DNA of 45,122 nt from an uncultured Candidatus Saccharibacteria bacterium (GTDB taxonomy: Bacteria > Patescibacteriota > Saccharimonadia > Saccharimonadales > Saccharimonadaceae): assembly GCA_946414465.1 (NCBI GenBank), contig CAMKOP010000008.1, positions 1 to 45,122 of the forward strand, written 5' to 3'. Of this stretch, positions 23,358 through 31,931 are shown one piece after another. Below the pieces are notes generated by a model. That model was not told the origin of the DNA, did no database searches, and saw only the letters and a list, made by a program, of their open reading frames with translations. The position numbers and the translations under genes were made by a program. How positions within the stretch are numbered: the stretch's first letter is position 1; each line of letters starts with the position of its first letter.

Positions 23358-24542
23358 ATGGCAAATTTTGACCGTTCCAAGCCACATATTAATGTGGGTA
23401 CTATGGGTCACGTCGACCATGGTAAAACTACTTTAACTGCTGCGATTACTAACGTACTCGCGAAGCGCTTGCCGTCCGACGTGAATAAGGCAGTCGCTTA
23501 TGATCAAATCGATAACGCTCCAGAGGAAAAGGCACGTGGTATTACCATCGCTACTTCTCACCAAGAGTATGAGTCCGAAAAGCGTCACTATGCACACGTA
23601 GATATGCCTGGTCACGCAGACTACATTAAGAACATGATTACTGGTGCTGCTCAGGTAGATGGCGCAATCCTCGTGGTTGCAGCTAACGATGGCCCATTGC
23701 CACAGACTCGTGAGCACGTACTTCTCGCTCACCAGGTGAACGTACCAAAGATTATCGTCTTCTTAAACAAGATGGACTTGGCTGACCCAGAGTTGGTTGA
23801 GCTCGTCGAGATGGACGTCCGCGAACTTCTCAACAAGTATGGTTTCGATGGTGACAACGCTCCTATCATCAAGGGTTCTGCTACTAAAGCTCTCGAGGGT
23901 GATAAGGAAAACGAAGACGCTATCATGGAACTTGTCACTGCGATGGATGAATACTTTGACATTCCTGAACACGATCTCGACAAACCATTCTTGATGCCAA
24001 TCGAGGATGTCTTCTCAATCAAGGGTCGTGGTACTGTAGCTACTGGTCGTATCGAGCAAGGCGTAATCAAGGTAAATGACGAAGTTGAAATCGTTGGTCT
24101 TAAAGAAACTCAAAAGTCAGTTGTAACTGGTATTGAGGCCTTCCACAAGACTCTCGACCAAGGTCAAGCTGGTGATAACGCCGGTTTGCTCCTCCGTGGT
24201 ATCGAGCGCGATCAAATTGAACGTGGTCAGGTGATTGCCAAGCCTGGTACTATCACTCCACACACTGAGTTTGAAGCTGAGGTTTATATCCTTAAGAAAG
24301 AGGAAGGTGGTCGTCACACACCGTTCTCTAAGGGTTACAAACCACAGTTCTACTTCCGTACTACTGACGTAACTGGTGAAGTTGAACTACCAGCTGATAA
24401 GGAAATCGTCATGCCTGGCGATCAGGTAACCTTCAAGGTTAAATTGCTCGCTCCTGTGGCTATGAACGATCAAGACCGCTTCGCTATCCGCGAAGGTGGC
24501 AAGACCGTCGGTTCTGGTGTTATCACCAAAGTCATAAAGTAA
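23358..24542 (+). CDS. tuf: Elongation factor Tu
   Basis: A 394-aa EF-Tu that delivers aminoacyl-tRNA to the ribosome. G1 is GHVDHGKTT, switch I contains [14 protein letters not shown]3 is DMPGHADY (the usual DCPGH Cys is Met here), and G4 is a normal NKMD, in contrast to fusA. Domains II and III are full length, ending [17 protein letters not shown]. The codon choice is strongly biased, as expected for a highly expressed gene. It has its own promoter and terminator, so it is separated from fusA in both distance and transcription. Confidence 0.97.
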   Translation: MANFDRSKPHINVGTMGHVDHGKTTLTAAITNVLAKRLPSDVNKAVAYDQIDNAPEEKARGITIATSHQEYESEKRHYAHVDMPGHADYIKNMITGAAQVDGAILVVAANDGPLPQTREHVLLAHQVNVPKIIVFLNKMDLADPELVELVEMDVRELLNKYGFDGDNAPIIKGSATKALEGDKENEDAIMELVTAMDEYFDIPEHDLDKPFLMPIEDVFSIKGRGTVATGRIEQGVIKVNDEVEIVGLKETQKSVVTGIEAFHKTLDQGQAGDNAGLLLRGIERDQIERGQVIAKPGTITPHTEFEAEVYILKKEEGGRHTPFSKGYKPQFYFRTTDVTGEVELPADKEIVMPGDQVTFKVKLLAPVAMNDQDRFAIREGGKTVGSGVITKVIK

Positions 24543-24558
24543 TAATACTTTATGTAGC

Positions 24559-24588
24559 AAATCTCCTCCTTTACGGGAGGAGATTTTT
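24559..24588 (+). terminator. Terminator of tuf
   Basis: AAATCTCCTCC, a 6-nt loop, GGAGGAGATTT and a T-run. Confidence 0.9.
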
Positions 24589-24591
24589 GTG

Positions 24592-24671
24592 TTATAATGA
24601 AATTACAACAATAACAATTATCTAGCCTGAAAAACTCGTGTCTTGGAGGTTATCAGGTAAGAAAGGAAAAA
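24592..24671 (+). promoter_or_regulatory. rpsJ promoter and structured leader
   Basis: TATAAT at 24593-24598 is followed by a leader that can form an imperfect hairpin closed by CCTGA/TCAGG (about 24628-24659) with a GGAGG inside it; an AAAGGAAA then precedes the ATG at 24672. The hairpin could modulate translation; autoregulation is speculative. Confidence 0.45.
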
Positions 24672-24995
24672 ATGACAGAAAAGAAGCAAGAAGGACTCAA
24701 AATCCGAATTCGCTTGAAAGCTTATGATCATCGCGTGATTGATCAGAGTGCCAAGCAAATCGTAGATACCGCCATTCGTACTGGCGCTACTATCAGTGGG
24801 CCAATCCCGCTACCAACTAAACGTAGTACTTTTACAGTAGTAAAATCGCCACACGTCTACAAGACCGGTGGGGAAGCATTCGAAATGAAAGTACACAAGC
24901 GCTTGATTGATATTTCTAATGCTACGCCAAAGACGATTGAGAGTTTGCAAAACCTCTCACTCCCGGCTGGCGTTGATGCCGAAATCAAGATGTAG
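24672..24995 (+). CDS. rpsJ: 30S ribosomal protein S10
   Basis: A 107-aa S10. Conserved features are [24 protein letters not shown] at the start, the [25 protein letters not shown] loop and the C-terminal KRLIDI segment. Length is normal. In most bacteria rpsJ heads the S10 operon (rplC, rplD and so on follow), but here two terminators and a leftward gene come immediately after, so rpsJ stands alone. The tuf-rpsJ adjacency is the remnant of the classical str-S10 arrangement. Confidence 0.96.
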   Translation: MTEKKQEGLKIRIRLKAYDHRVIDQSAKQIVDTAIRTGATISGPIPLPTKRSTFTVVKSPHVYKTGGEAFEMKVHKRLIDISNATPKTIESLQNLSLPAGVDAEIKM

Positions 24996-25000
24996 CGAAT

Positions 25001-25033
25001 AAAAATCCCAGATATTTCATTTCTGGGATTTTT
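25001..25033 (+). terminator. Terminator of rpsJ
   Basis: AAAAATCCCAGA, a 9-nt loop and TCTGGGATTTTT. Confidence 0.9.
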
Positions 25034-25085
25034 GAGCGAATCACAGATTTCCCAAGGAAATCAGGAGTAATCATTAGTCACAATT

Positions 25086-25112
25086 AAACCCCCAGACTGA
25101 GTCTGGGGGTTT
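25086..25112. terminator. Bidirectional terminator before manC
   Basis: AAACCCCCAGAC, a short loop and GTCTGGGGGTTT, ending at the stop of the leftward gene. Confidence 0.85.
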
Positions 25113-25114
25113 TG

Positions 25115-26302
25115 TTATTTCTCATCGTGTGCTAGCTGTTGTGAGACAGCTGCTTCTAAGGTACAGTCTGGCTTTTTATGAACATATACAGCATAGTCTT
25201 TGACACCGACAAATCCGACGATTAATTCATCAGAGATATTTGAACCAAGTACAATGTTATTCCTAGCCCCGAACGAGAAATCGTCTGTGAGAAAATCCTC
25301 ATGCATGGCGTAATCCTCAGCTAACGCTTTGATACGTTGACTTTCAGATAGCTTAGCCACCACTACGATAGGTTTTTCATTAATCGTAGTGAAGATAACA
25401 GCGTCATCTCTAGCCCCAGTGACGCGTAATTCCATGCCTTCGGCGGCGTAGAGCAAACTACGACGACAATCTACCCTTTCAAAAGAGCCTGAACCCAAAC
25501 TAGCATTTTTGTGATTTGGTGTTTTCTTTGATATCTCGTAGAGAGACTTCAAAGTTCCGCAATCATGCCACTCAAAGCTACCGACAGCAATTTTAAGATT
25601 GTCTAAACTATCCATTAGCTGATCGGTAGTCATTCCTTTGATCTTTTGAGCCTGAATACTTTTGAGAAAAGTCTTTGCCTCCCAAACGTTAATCCCGGTA
25701 TTGCATGCACTATTACCTGCACGCATAATCCGGTCAGCTTCTTTTAAGCCCGGTTTTTCAACAAAACCGGTAACGTCATGGCAAGTATTATCGTCATCTT
25801 TGTACAAAGCATGTCCACAGCCTGTTGCGGTGACTAAATCATTAACTTTGACTCCGACAATGACAGCATGACCTTTTTTTGCGTCAGCAACCGCAGATTT
25901 AATAGCATTAGCAAATTCATCGTCTTCGGTAGAAATATACTGATCTGATGGAGTATTGATTACTATCGCTTCTGGATCAATTTCCGCAATAAATTTGGTA
26001 GCTAAACACATTGCCGCAGCATAGCCAAGATTAGGGTGTAATTGATAGATATTCTGCGAAAGAATACCTTTTTTTAGAGTCTGCTCCTTTGCTAATCTTG
26101 TCTGATTGTCATTAGTTGTAACAATAACAATCTGACTCGGCTTGATACCAAGATTAGTAAAATTTTGGATAGCCGCTTGAATGAATGTGTTATTTTGATT
26201 TAATTGACAGAACTGTTTCGGTCTATCCATATGACTAATTGGGAACAATCTCGTACCCTGACCACCAGCAATAACTGCTACCCATAGGTGTCGAGTGTCC
26301 AT
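25115..26302 (-). CDS. manC: Mannose-1-phosphate guanylyltransferase-like enzyme
   Basis: A 395-aa nucleotidyltransferase that would make GDP-mannose from mannose-1-phosphate and GTP. The signature AGGQGTRLFPIS with RPKQF downstream is the ManC/Man1P-GT loop; NTPSDQYI supplies the metal-binding Asp, and VTGFVEKP and NTGINVWEAKTFL are substrate-side motifs. There is no fused isomerase domain. The frame could open at a GTG (26311), but that codon lies within the AAGGAGGTGG Shine-Dalgarno sequence, so the ATG at 26302 is used. It is a single gene, divergent from the Mur ligase-like gene. GDP-mannose would feed surface glycans. Confidence 0.85.
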   Translation of the reverse strand: MDTRHLWVAVIAGGQGTRLFPISHMDRPKQFCQLNQNNTFIQAAIQNFTNLGIKPSQIVIVTTNDNQTRLAKEQTLKKGILSQNIYQLHPNLGYAAAMCLATKFIAEIDPEAIVINTPSDQYISTEDDEFANAIKSAVADAKKGHAVIVGVKVNDLVTATGCGHALYKDDDNTCHDVTGFVEKPGLKEADRIMRAGNSACNTGINVWEAKTFLKSIQAQKIKGMTTDQLMDSLDNLKIAVGSFEWHDCGTLKSLYEISKKTPNHKNASLGSGSFERVDCRRSLLYAAEGMELRVTGARDDAVIFTTINEKPIVVVAKLSESQRIKALAEDYAMHEDFLTDDFSFGARNNIVLGSNISDELIVGFVGVKDYAVYVHKKPDCTLEAAVSQQLAHDEK

Positions 26303-26418
26303 ACTAACCACCTCCTTAGATGAACAACGAATTGAGAAATATTAACGTACTAAAAAACACCGGTAAAACGGGTTATGTACTAATTATATCATACTTTCGC
26401 CAAAAAAGCAAGATGTGG

Positions 26419-26424
26419 TATAAT
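26419..26424 (+). promoter_or_regulatory. -10 element of the Mur ligase-like gene, leaderless layout
   Basis: TATAAT, then TAGAGC, then the ATG at 26431. It is part of the TATAATTAGNGCATG group. Confidence 0.65.
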
Positions 26425-26430
26425 TAGAGC

Positions 26431-27702
26431 ATGAGTGTTGCTAAATTTAAGAAACGCTTTTATTTCGTTGTGGCCCGATATTTTCGGTATTTTGCAAATA
26501 TTGTTCTTAAGAGGTGGAAACCGCGCATTATAGCGGTGACCGGTTCAGCCGGTAAGACCACAATGATGATGATGCTAGAGCATGAAATTGGCAAAAAAGC
26601 CCACTATTCGCACGATGCGAATTCAGCTTTTGGGGTGCCTTTTGATATTTTGGGTCTAAAAGGGATACGGGGTTCGAAGCTACGCTGGATTTGGTTATTA
26701 ATTGCGGCGCCAATAAAGGCTATTTTTACTTGGCGACGTAAGGAATTTTATGTAGTAGAAATCGATGGGGAACGTCCGCATGAGGCAGAATTCTTAGCGG
26801 AATGGCTCAAACCAGAGGTGACAATCTGGGTGTCTATTGGGCTTTCACATGCAGTACAATTCGAAAAAGTAGTATCCGACGGTAAGTTTAAGAGCGTAGA
26901 GGAAGCAATTGCAGCAGAATTTGCAAATTTGCCAGCTAACACCACTAAAAGGGTATATATCGACGCTAAATCTAAAATTATGGTAGAGGCCACCAAAGGG
27001 ATTAGCGCTAAGGTAATTCCAATCAATAAATCTGAACTAAAAAAATATGTAGTATACCCAGAATATACAGATTTTACCTACGGCGATACGACATTTCATT
27101 TCGATCACCCTGAGCCGAAGGATATTTCGTTTAATCTGTTTGTAGCGAAGGATTTAATGAAATACTTGAAGCTGAAGTTTAATCCAGATTTTACTGGACT
27201 CAAGATTGCGCCAGGGAGGAGTTCGCATTTTAAGGGCATTAAGGGGATTGATATTATCGACAGTAGCTATAATGCGCATATGATTTCGATGATATCGGTG
27301 CTAGATATGGCCAAGCGGATGCATGCGGAACACAAATGGCTAATAATTGGTGATATCGTGGATCAAGGATCGATGACAGAGGAAGAGCATATCAGATTGG
27401 CCAAGCTAATAGCAGATGTTGACCCGGAAAAGGTGATTTTGGTGGGTCGGCGAACAAAGCAATTTACGGCGCCAGAACTCAAAAAACTTGGAGTTTCAAC
27501 AGTAGCGACGACTGACCCGAGGAAGGCCTTAGAATACATCGAGAAGCGTATACGGGGCAGAGAGACTTTAATCTTTAAGGGAAGCCAATATTTAGAGTGG
27601 GTTATTGAGAAATTACTGGCTAATCCAAAGGACGCCAAAAAACTCTGTCGACGAGAAAGAGCTGCGGTGGCGCGGCGTAAAAGTTGGGGGCTAGATTCGT
27701 AA
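26431..27702 (+). CDS. Mur ligase family protein (MurF-like) lacking the N-terminal domain
   Basis: A 423-aa ATP-dependent ligase of the Mur family. The ATP loop is TGSAGKTT (about residues 37-44), reached after only about 35 basic/hydrophobic residues, so the usual UDP-sugar-binding N-terminal domain of MurF is missing or replaced. Central motifs are EIDGERPHEAEFL and IGLSHAVQFE. The C-terminal domain has GRSSHFKGIKGIDIIDSSYNAH and IIGDIVDQGSMTEEEH, which match MurF (the D-S-Y-N block). The C-terminus is basic (CRRERAAVARRK). Addition of D-Ala-D-Ala or another amino acid to a wall precursor is likely; the exact substrate is uncertain. A new Shine-Dalgarno sequence and a 42-bp gap follow, so it may lead the downstream operon. 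Confidence 0.8.
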   Translation: MSVAKFKKRFYFVVARYFRYFANIVLKRWKPRIIAVTGSAGKTTMMMMLEHEIGKKAHYSHDANSAFGVPFDILGLKGIRGSKLRWIWLLIAAPIKAIFTWRRKEFYVVEIDGERPHEAEFLAEWLKPEVTIWVSIGLSHAVQFEKVVSDGKFKSVEEAIAAEFANLPANTTKRVYIDAKSKIMVEATKGISAKVIPINKSELKKYVVYPEYTDFTYGDTTFHFDHPEPKDISFNLFVAKDLMKYLKLKFNPDFTGLKIAPGRSSHFKGIKGIDIIDSSYNAHMISMISVLDMAKRMHAEHKWLIIGDIVDQGSMTEEEHIRLAKLIADVDPEKVILVGRRTKQFTAPELKKLGVSTVATTDPRKALEYIEKRIRGRETLIFKGSQYLEWVIEKLLANPKDAKKLCRRERAAVARRKSWGLDS

Positions 27703-27744
27703 TGGTAAAACTTAGGTGCGTTAAAAATCAAAAAGGAGGGCTTT

Positions 27745-28425
27745 ATGGCTGATCTCTATATTATTCACGGGTGGACCTATACGGTAGAACCGTGGAAAAA
27801 AACTATTGAACTTTTGCGCGAGAAGGGCTTAAGCGTGAAGATGCTGCGCGTACCTGGGCTGACTGAGGAATCAAAGAAGGAATTTACCATTGCCGACTAT
27901 GTGAAGTGGGCGGATTCAGAGATACCGGATGGGGCGATTGCGCTAGGCCATTCAAACGGTGGGCGAATTTTGCTAAATTTATGTGCCGAAAAACCAGAAA
28001 AATTGAAATATTTGATTTTGCTTGATGCGGCGGGAATTTATGAACCATCACTAAAGAAAAAGTTAGTAGAAAAAGCGGCCAAAATTGGCAAGCCACTCAA
28101 GAAAATACCCCTAGTAGATAAGGCTTTTCATCGGATTACTGGTTCAACTGATTATTCGAAAGCGCCAGAAAATATGAAAAAAACACTGGTAAATATGATT
28201 GAATCGGATAAAGAGCTGGACTTTTCTAAGGTTGAGACAAAGACTTTTATACTGTGGGGCAAGAAGGATACTACCACGCCACCACGACAGGCGACACAGA
28301 TGTATGAAAAATTGCCAAATGCTGAGTTGAAATTCTATGCGAACTGGACACATGCACCATATATTTCTAGTCCAGAGGAATTAGCACGAGCTCTAGGTAC
28401 ACTTTTAGAAAGGCTGAAAAAGTGA
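27745..28425 (+). CDS. Alpha/beta hydrolase
   Basis: A 226-aa alpha/beta-hydrolase. The oxyanion region is YIIHGWTYTVEPW, the nucleophile elbow is GHSNGGRILL (Ser), the acid is in LWGKKDTTTPP, and the His is in WTHAPYIS. AAGGAGGG precedes the ATG. The end overlaps the GTG of the next gene, so it is cotranslated with the aminotransferase and FemAB pair. Substrate unknown; its operon suggests an envelope or amino-acid-derived metabolite. Confidence 0.88.
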   Translation: MADLYIIHGWTYTVEPWKKTIELLREKGLSVKMLRVPGLTEESKKEFTIADYVKWADSEIPDGAIALGHSNGGRILLNLCAEKPEKLKYLILLDAAGIYEPSLKKKLVEKAAKIGKPLKKIPLVDKAFHRITGSTDYSKAPENMKKTLVNMIESDKELDFSKVETKTFILWGKKDTTTPPRQATQMYEKLPNAELKFYANWTHAPYISSPEELARALGTLLERLKK

Positions 28426-29543
28426 GCCGATATTTCTTAGGTATGGCAGCAACTTATCGCCTACGCGATGTGTTTCGGCAGCTTTTTACCGTAGGACGGC
28501 AGAAGGATTGTGATGAATTATGTGCTTATTTGAAGGAGCGCTACGAGGGCGAAGCGATACTCTGTAAAAATGGTCGCTCGGCACTAGCGATTGCTTTGAA
28601 ATCATATTTTGATACTGGTGATGCAATAATCGTGAACGGATTTACTTGTTATGCGGTATATGAGGCAATTCAAGCCGCTGGCTTGACGCCGGTATTTGCG
28701 GATATTACAAAAGAAGACTTAAACTTTGATGTTGATACGCTAGAAGCTGCAATTAAGAAAGCGCAGGCTCCACGCGAAAAAATTAGGGGAATAATTATCC
28801 AAAATAGCTTAGGTAATCCGGTAAGTATTGTGGCGATTGAACAATTTGCCAAGAAGTATAACTTGAGTATAATTGAAGACTTGGCGCATTGCGCTGGAGT
28901 GAAATATCCTGATGGAAGAGAATGCGGTACAGTGGGGGTAGCTGCGGCATTTTCCTTTGGTAAAGATAAGGTGATAGATACGATTTCGGGCGGAGCAGTG
29001 GTACTGCGTACCCCTGTAAAACACCGCATTAAAGCGCCTAGCGTTGCTCCGAGACCATCTGACCATTTGAGAGCAAGATTTTATCCTTGGTTTGGGTGGT
29101 CTTGCCGTAAATTAACTGCATTACATCTGGGTGGCATAAGGATGAAAATCCTAGTGGCCCTACATTTTGTAGAAAAATCGGCGGATAATCGGCTAGACTT
29201 GAGGCGAAAGATTAGTAAATTTGAGGCTAGACTCGCTTTAAGACAGTTTAAAAACTTGCGTAAATCTGGGGAATTGCCGATTCGGGAGTTTTGCTTGGTG
29301 AAGGACCGTGACGCTGTGCTGAAGAAATTGGCGAAGGCTGGATATTATTTTGACGGATTATGGTATAAACAGCCGATTTCACCAGAGCGATATTATCAGA
29401 AAATTGATTTCCCAGAGCAAGATTGCCCCACTGCAGTACTGGTAGCAGAACATGTAATCAATTTTCCAAATTATTACCGCAGGAGTGATTTAATGCCGGC
29501 AATTAATATCGTAAGAGAGCATTTATGGGAGGAGGCAAAATGA
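28422..29543 (+). CDS. DegT/DnrJ-type PLP-dependent aminotransferase-like protein
   Basis: A 373-aa PLP-fold protein starting at GTG (28422), which overlaps the previous stop (GTGA). The N-terminal substrate region has ILCKNGRSALAIALKSYF. PLP contacts are visible in IVNGFTCYAVYEAIQAAGLTPVFADI, IIEDLAHCAGVKYPDG (Asp and His) and AAAFSFGKDKVIDTISGGAVV, where Lys in FGKDK is the likely Schiff-base residue. The C-terminal third is less conserved and may define the substrate. In this operon, ahead of two FemAB proteins, a role in making an amino sugar or amino acid for cell-wall cross-bridges is plausible but unproven. Confidence 0.82.
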   Translation: MSRYFLGMAATYRLRDVFRQLFTVGRQKDCDELCAYLKERYEGEAILCKNGRSALAIALKSYFDTGDAIIVNGFTCYAVYEAIQAAGLTPVFADITKEDLNFDVDTLEAAIKKAQAPREKIRGIIIQNSLGNPVSIVAIEQFAKKYNLSIIEDLAHCAGVKYPDGRECGTVGVAAAFSFGKDKVIDTISGGAVVLRTPVKHRIKAPSVAPRPSDHLRARFYPWFGWSCRKLTALHLGGIRMKILVALHFVEKSADNRLDLRRKISKFEARLALRQFKNLRKSGELPIREFCLVKDRDAVLKKLAKAGYYFDGLWYKQPISPERYYQKIDFPEQDCPTAVLVAEHVINFPNYYRRSDLMPAINIVREHLWEEAK

Positions 29544-30514
29544 CTTGGACGGATATCATCAAAAAATACCCAGAGGCAAATTTCTTACAATCACCAGAGT
29601 ACGGTAAGATGAATGAGCTTTTAGGATACAAGGTGATTGTAGAAGATTTTGGCGGTAAGGGTTGGGCGCAGATGATAGTAAGGGATGCCAAACGTGGCCG
29701 ATATCTAGAGATCCCCTGTGGGCCTTTGATTGATTGGGATGATAAAAAACTTGCCAAAAAGGTTTTTGTAATCATTAACGGGATAGCAAGACGCGAAAAA
29801 TGCGTATTTGTGAGAATTCGCCCACAGCTAATGGCAAATCGTAAGAATTTGCAGGTTCTAGCAGATTTAGGACTAAAAAAATCACCGATGCATCTCGCGG
29901 CAGAACATACCGTGATGATTGATCTAACTAAAACGGAAGACGAACTGCTTGCCAATATGCGAAGGCAGACTCGCTATGAAGTGCGAAGGGCTGATAAACT
30001 AGGTATCAAGGTAGAAAAGGGTCGCTCTGAGGCACTCTTTAAAGAATTTCATAAGGTGCAGGCAGAGACAGCTAAGAGACAGAACTTTTTCCCGCCGGAC
30101 CTCAAGACTTTGATGGCTGAAAGGGAAGCGTTCGGTGAAAATATTGATATTTATGTGGCGCGGACGGAAGAAGACGAGGCTGTGGCGTATGGATTAATTA
30201 TCCATGATAAACATGAAGGGGATTATTACGAGGCAGCTTCGACTATGCTGAATCGTAAGCTACCAGGAGCGTATGCACTGCTCTGGCGAGCGATGCGAGA
30301 TTTGAAAGCAGATGGATGTAAACGCTTTAATCTGTGGGGAATTGCCCCTGCAGGCCAGCCAAATCACCGTTATGCAGGCGTGACTACTTTTAAGACTGGG
30401 TTTGGCGGTGATGTAGTAGAATATGTGCCGGCACATGATTTAGTGATATCAAGAGTAGGTTATTTGAAAGATTATATTGTGGAAACTGCGCGTAAGAAAA
30501 GGAGGCATTTATGA
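29540..30514 (+). CDS. FemAB/FemX-type peptidoglycan aminoacyltransferase, copy 1
   Basis: A 324-aa protein of the FemABX family, which transfers amino acids from aminoacyl-tRNA to peptidoglycan precursors. It has a double GNAT fold: ANFLQSPEYGKMNELLGYK, FVRIRPQL, the DLTKTEDELLANMRRQTRYEVRRADKLG block (classic Fem motif), then YYEAASTMLNRKLPGAYALLWRAM and FNLWGIAPAGQPNHRYAGVTTFKTGFGG. The frame opens at 29525, but the GGGAGG there serves as the Shine-Dalgarno sequence. The ATG at 29540 overlaps the previous stop. It overlaps the second copy. Confidence 0.9.
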   Translation: MTWTDIIKKYPEANFLQSPEYGKMNELLGYKVIVEDFGGKGWAQMIVRDAKRGRYLEIPCGPLIDWDDKKLAKKVFVIINGIARREKCVFVRIRPQLMANRKNLQVLADLGLKKSPMHLAAEHTVMIDLTKTEDELLANMRRQTRYEVRRADKLGIKVEKGRSEALFKEFHKVQAETAKRQNFFPPDLKTLMAEREAFGENIDIYVARTEEDEAVAYGLIIHDKHEGDYYEAASTMLNRKLPGAYALLWRAMRDLKADGCKRFNLWGIAPAGQPNHRYAGVTTFKTGFGGDVVEYVPAHDLVISRVGYLKDYIVETARKKRRHL

Positions 30515-31530
30515 GGCAGATAATTGACGGAGTGAAACGTGCAGAATGGGATAAGTTTGTGGCCTCGCACGAGGAAGCAAATTTCTTGCAATCGTGGGAT
30601 TTTTATGAGTTTCATCTTAGCCGCGGCAAAAAGGTGGTGCGACGCTTGCTGATGGACGAAAAAAAGATTATAGGTGCCTATGCTGGGGTAGTAGAGACGG
30701 CTAAACGCGGGCGCTATATGGCGATTGCGGGCGGTCCGATTGTAGATTGGAAAGATAAAGAAGCGGTGAAAATGATTTTTGCTGATATTCGTGAGCAGGG
30801 GTCTAAATCGGGGTGTGTATTTGTGCGGGTCAGACCACAGTTGGAGTTGTCAGATAATTCGTTGAAACTGATGAGCGAGTTGGGATTAAAGAAAGCACCA
30901 ATGTATTTGTCGGTGGAGTTTGCTGGGGTACTGGATTTGCGAAAGTCCGAAGAAGAGATTTTGGCGGGAGCATCACAGGGATTTCGTCGTAAACTACGTA
31001 AGGCCGCTAAGAATGAAATTGAGATTACAGCGGATACAGATGATGCGTCGATTAAAGAATTCTGTCGGTTAGAGAAGTTGCATGCTGAGAGGCAGAAATA
31101 CGTGGCATTCTCATCGTCATTTCTCACTAAACAATTTGAAGCATTTCGCGAAGGTGGAGAAATCATGATTTATACTGCTCGCAAGGATGGGGAAGTATTA
31201 GCACAGAATTTTATGATTTTTTACGGTCCGGAGGCGAGTTATCATTATGGGGTGTCGTCGGAGCTTGGAACTAAGTATTCGGCAGCGCCGCTACTGCATA
31301 TGGCAGCGATGGAAGAAGCTAGAAAACGTGGATGCATTCGGTATAATTTGTGGGGGATTGTGGAGCCTGATGAGACTTCGCACCGATTTTATGGTGTGTC
31401 AGAATTTAAACGTTCGTTTGGCTGTGCGGAACTCCGCTACACACCAGCGCATGATATGATATTAAAACCTTTGGCTTATCAAAAGACAAAGTTGGTAGAG
31501 TCAGCAAGAAAAAGAATCCGGCATGTCTAG
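30511..31530 (+). CDS. FemAB/FemX-type peptidoglycan aminoacyltransferase, copy 2
   Basis: A 339-aa paralogue of the preceding protein, with the same ordered motifs: ANFLQSWDFYEFHLSRG, FVRVRPQLE, DLRKSEEEILAGASQGFRRKLRKAAKN, SYHYGVSSELGTKYSAAPLLHMAAM and YNLWGIVEPDETSHRFYGVSEFKRSFG. The two probably add successive residues to a bridge or use different acceptor positions, as FemA/FemB do. The start overlaps the copy 1 stop (ATGA). It ends the operon; a 340-nt trailing region with hairpins precedes the terminator. Confidence 0.9.
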   Translation: MRQIIDGVKRAEWDKFVASHEEANFLQSWDFYEFHLSRGKKVVRRLLMDEKKIIGAYAGVVETAKRGRYMAIAGGPIVDWKDKEAVKMIFADIREQGSKSGCVFVRVRPQLELSDNSLKLMSELGLKKAPMYLSVEFAGVLDLRKSEEEILAGASQGFRRKLRKAAKNEIEITADTDDASIKEFCRLEKLHAERQKYVAFSSSFLTKQFEAFREGGEIMIYTARKDGEVLAQNFMIFYGPEASYHYGVSSELGTKYSAAPLLHMAAMEEARKRGCIRYNLWGIVEPDETSHRFYGVSEFKRSFGCAELRYTPAHDMILKPLAYQKTKLVESARKRIRHV

Positions 31531-31870
31531 GGTGGGTGGTCGTATTTTTATTATCTTTGTGTTAGGTTAAATGGCGGGTTGGCTTTGGGGTTGGTGGAGT
31601 TTGGCTGTCCACAGCAGGAGCTTTGCTCGTGCGGGTGTGGAGCTTCATTAAACTACTATTCTAGATACGTCAGAAGTTCAGAAAGGAGGCAGATGGGTAT
31701 AAAGTTTTCGCTTTGGCGGATTCAGATTACCGTAAAACTCTCTTTCAATAAGAAAACCAAAGCAAAAAATCTAGTTAGCTAAGCTAACTAGATCCAACCT
31801 CGGGTATAGTTTCTAGAGCTATGCCCTTTATGCTTTAATTTTATCATTATATTTTTAATTGTCAAGTATT
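31531..31870 (+). other. Trailing region after the FemAB pair with hairpins and possible micro-ORFs
   Basis: No regular gene is visible. It holds a composite hairpin TCCACA/TGTGGA enclosing GCAGGAGC/GCTCGTGC (31608-31641), a perfect hairpin CTAGTTAGC/GCTAACTAG (31771-31791), and GGGTATAG/CTATGCCC (about 31802-31827). A 26-residue frame at 31571-31651 starts MAGWLWGWWSLAV with four tryptophans but lacks a Shine-Dalgarno sequence. This may be a structured 3' region or a separate small RNA. Confidence 0.45.
31693..31782 (+). CDS. Possible 29-residue peptide
   Basis: A short basic frame, MGIKFSLWRIQITVKLSFNK and 9 further residues, opens 3 nt after a perfect AAAGGAGG. Its TAA stop forms the loop of the 31771-31791 hairpin. 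Nine of 29 residues are Lys or Arg. The spacing from the Shine-Dalgarno is short. No homologue is recognised; it could be a real micropeptide or chance. Confidence 0.35.
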   Translation: MGIKFSLWRIQITVKLSFNKKTKAKNLVS

Positions 31871-31872
31871 TT

Positions 31873-31898
31873 AAAAACCGCCCGAGAGGGCGGTTTTT
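31873..31898. terminator. Bidirectional terminator between FemAB operon and FISUMP gene
   Basis: AAAAACCGCCC, loop GAGA, GGGCGGTTTTT: strong in both directions. Confidence 0.9.
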
Positions 31899-31931
31899 AG
31901 TAATTCTTGTGATTTTGGTCTACAGGTAGTT

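Noticed and set aside
31571..31651. Trp-operon attenuator leader peptide (MAGWLWGWWSL)
   Set aside because: No tryptophan biosynthesis gene follows, there is no Shine-Dalgarno sequence, and the Trp codons come from a GGTT/TGGG low-complexity run.
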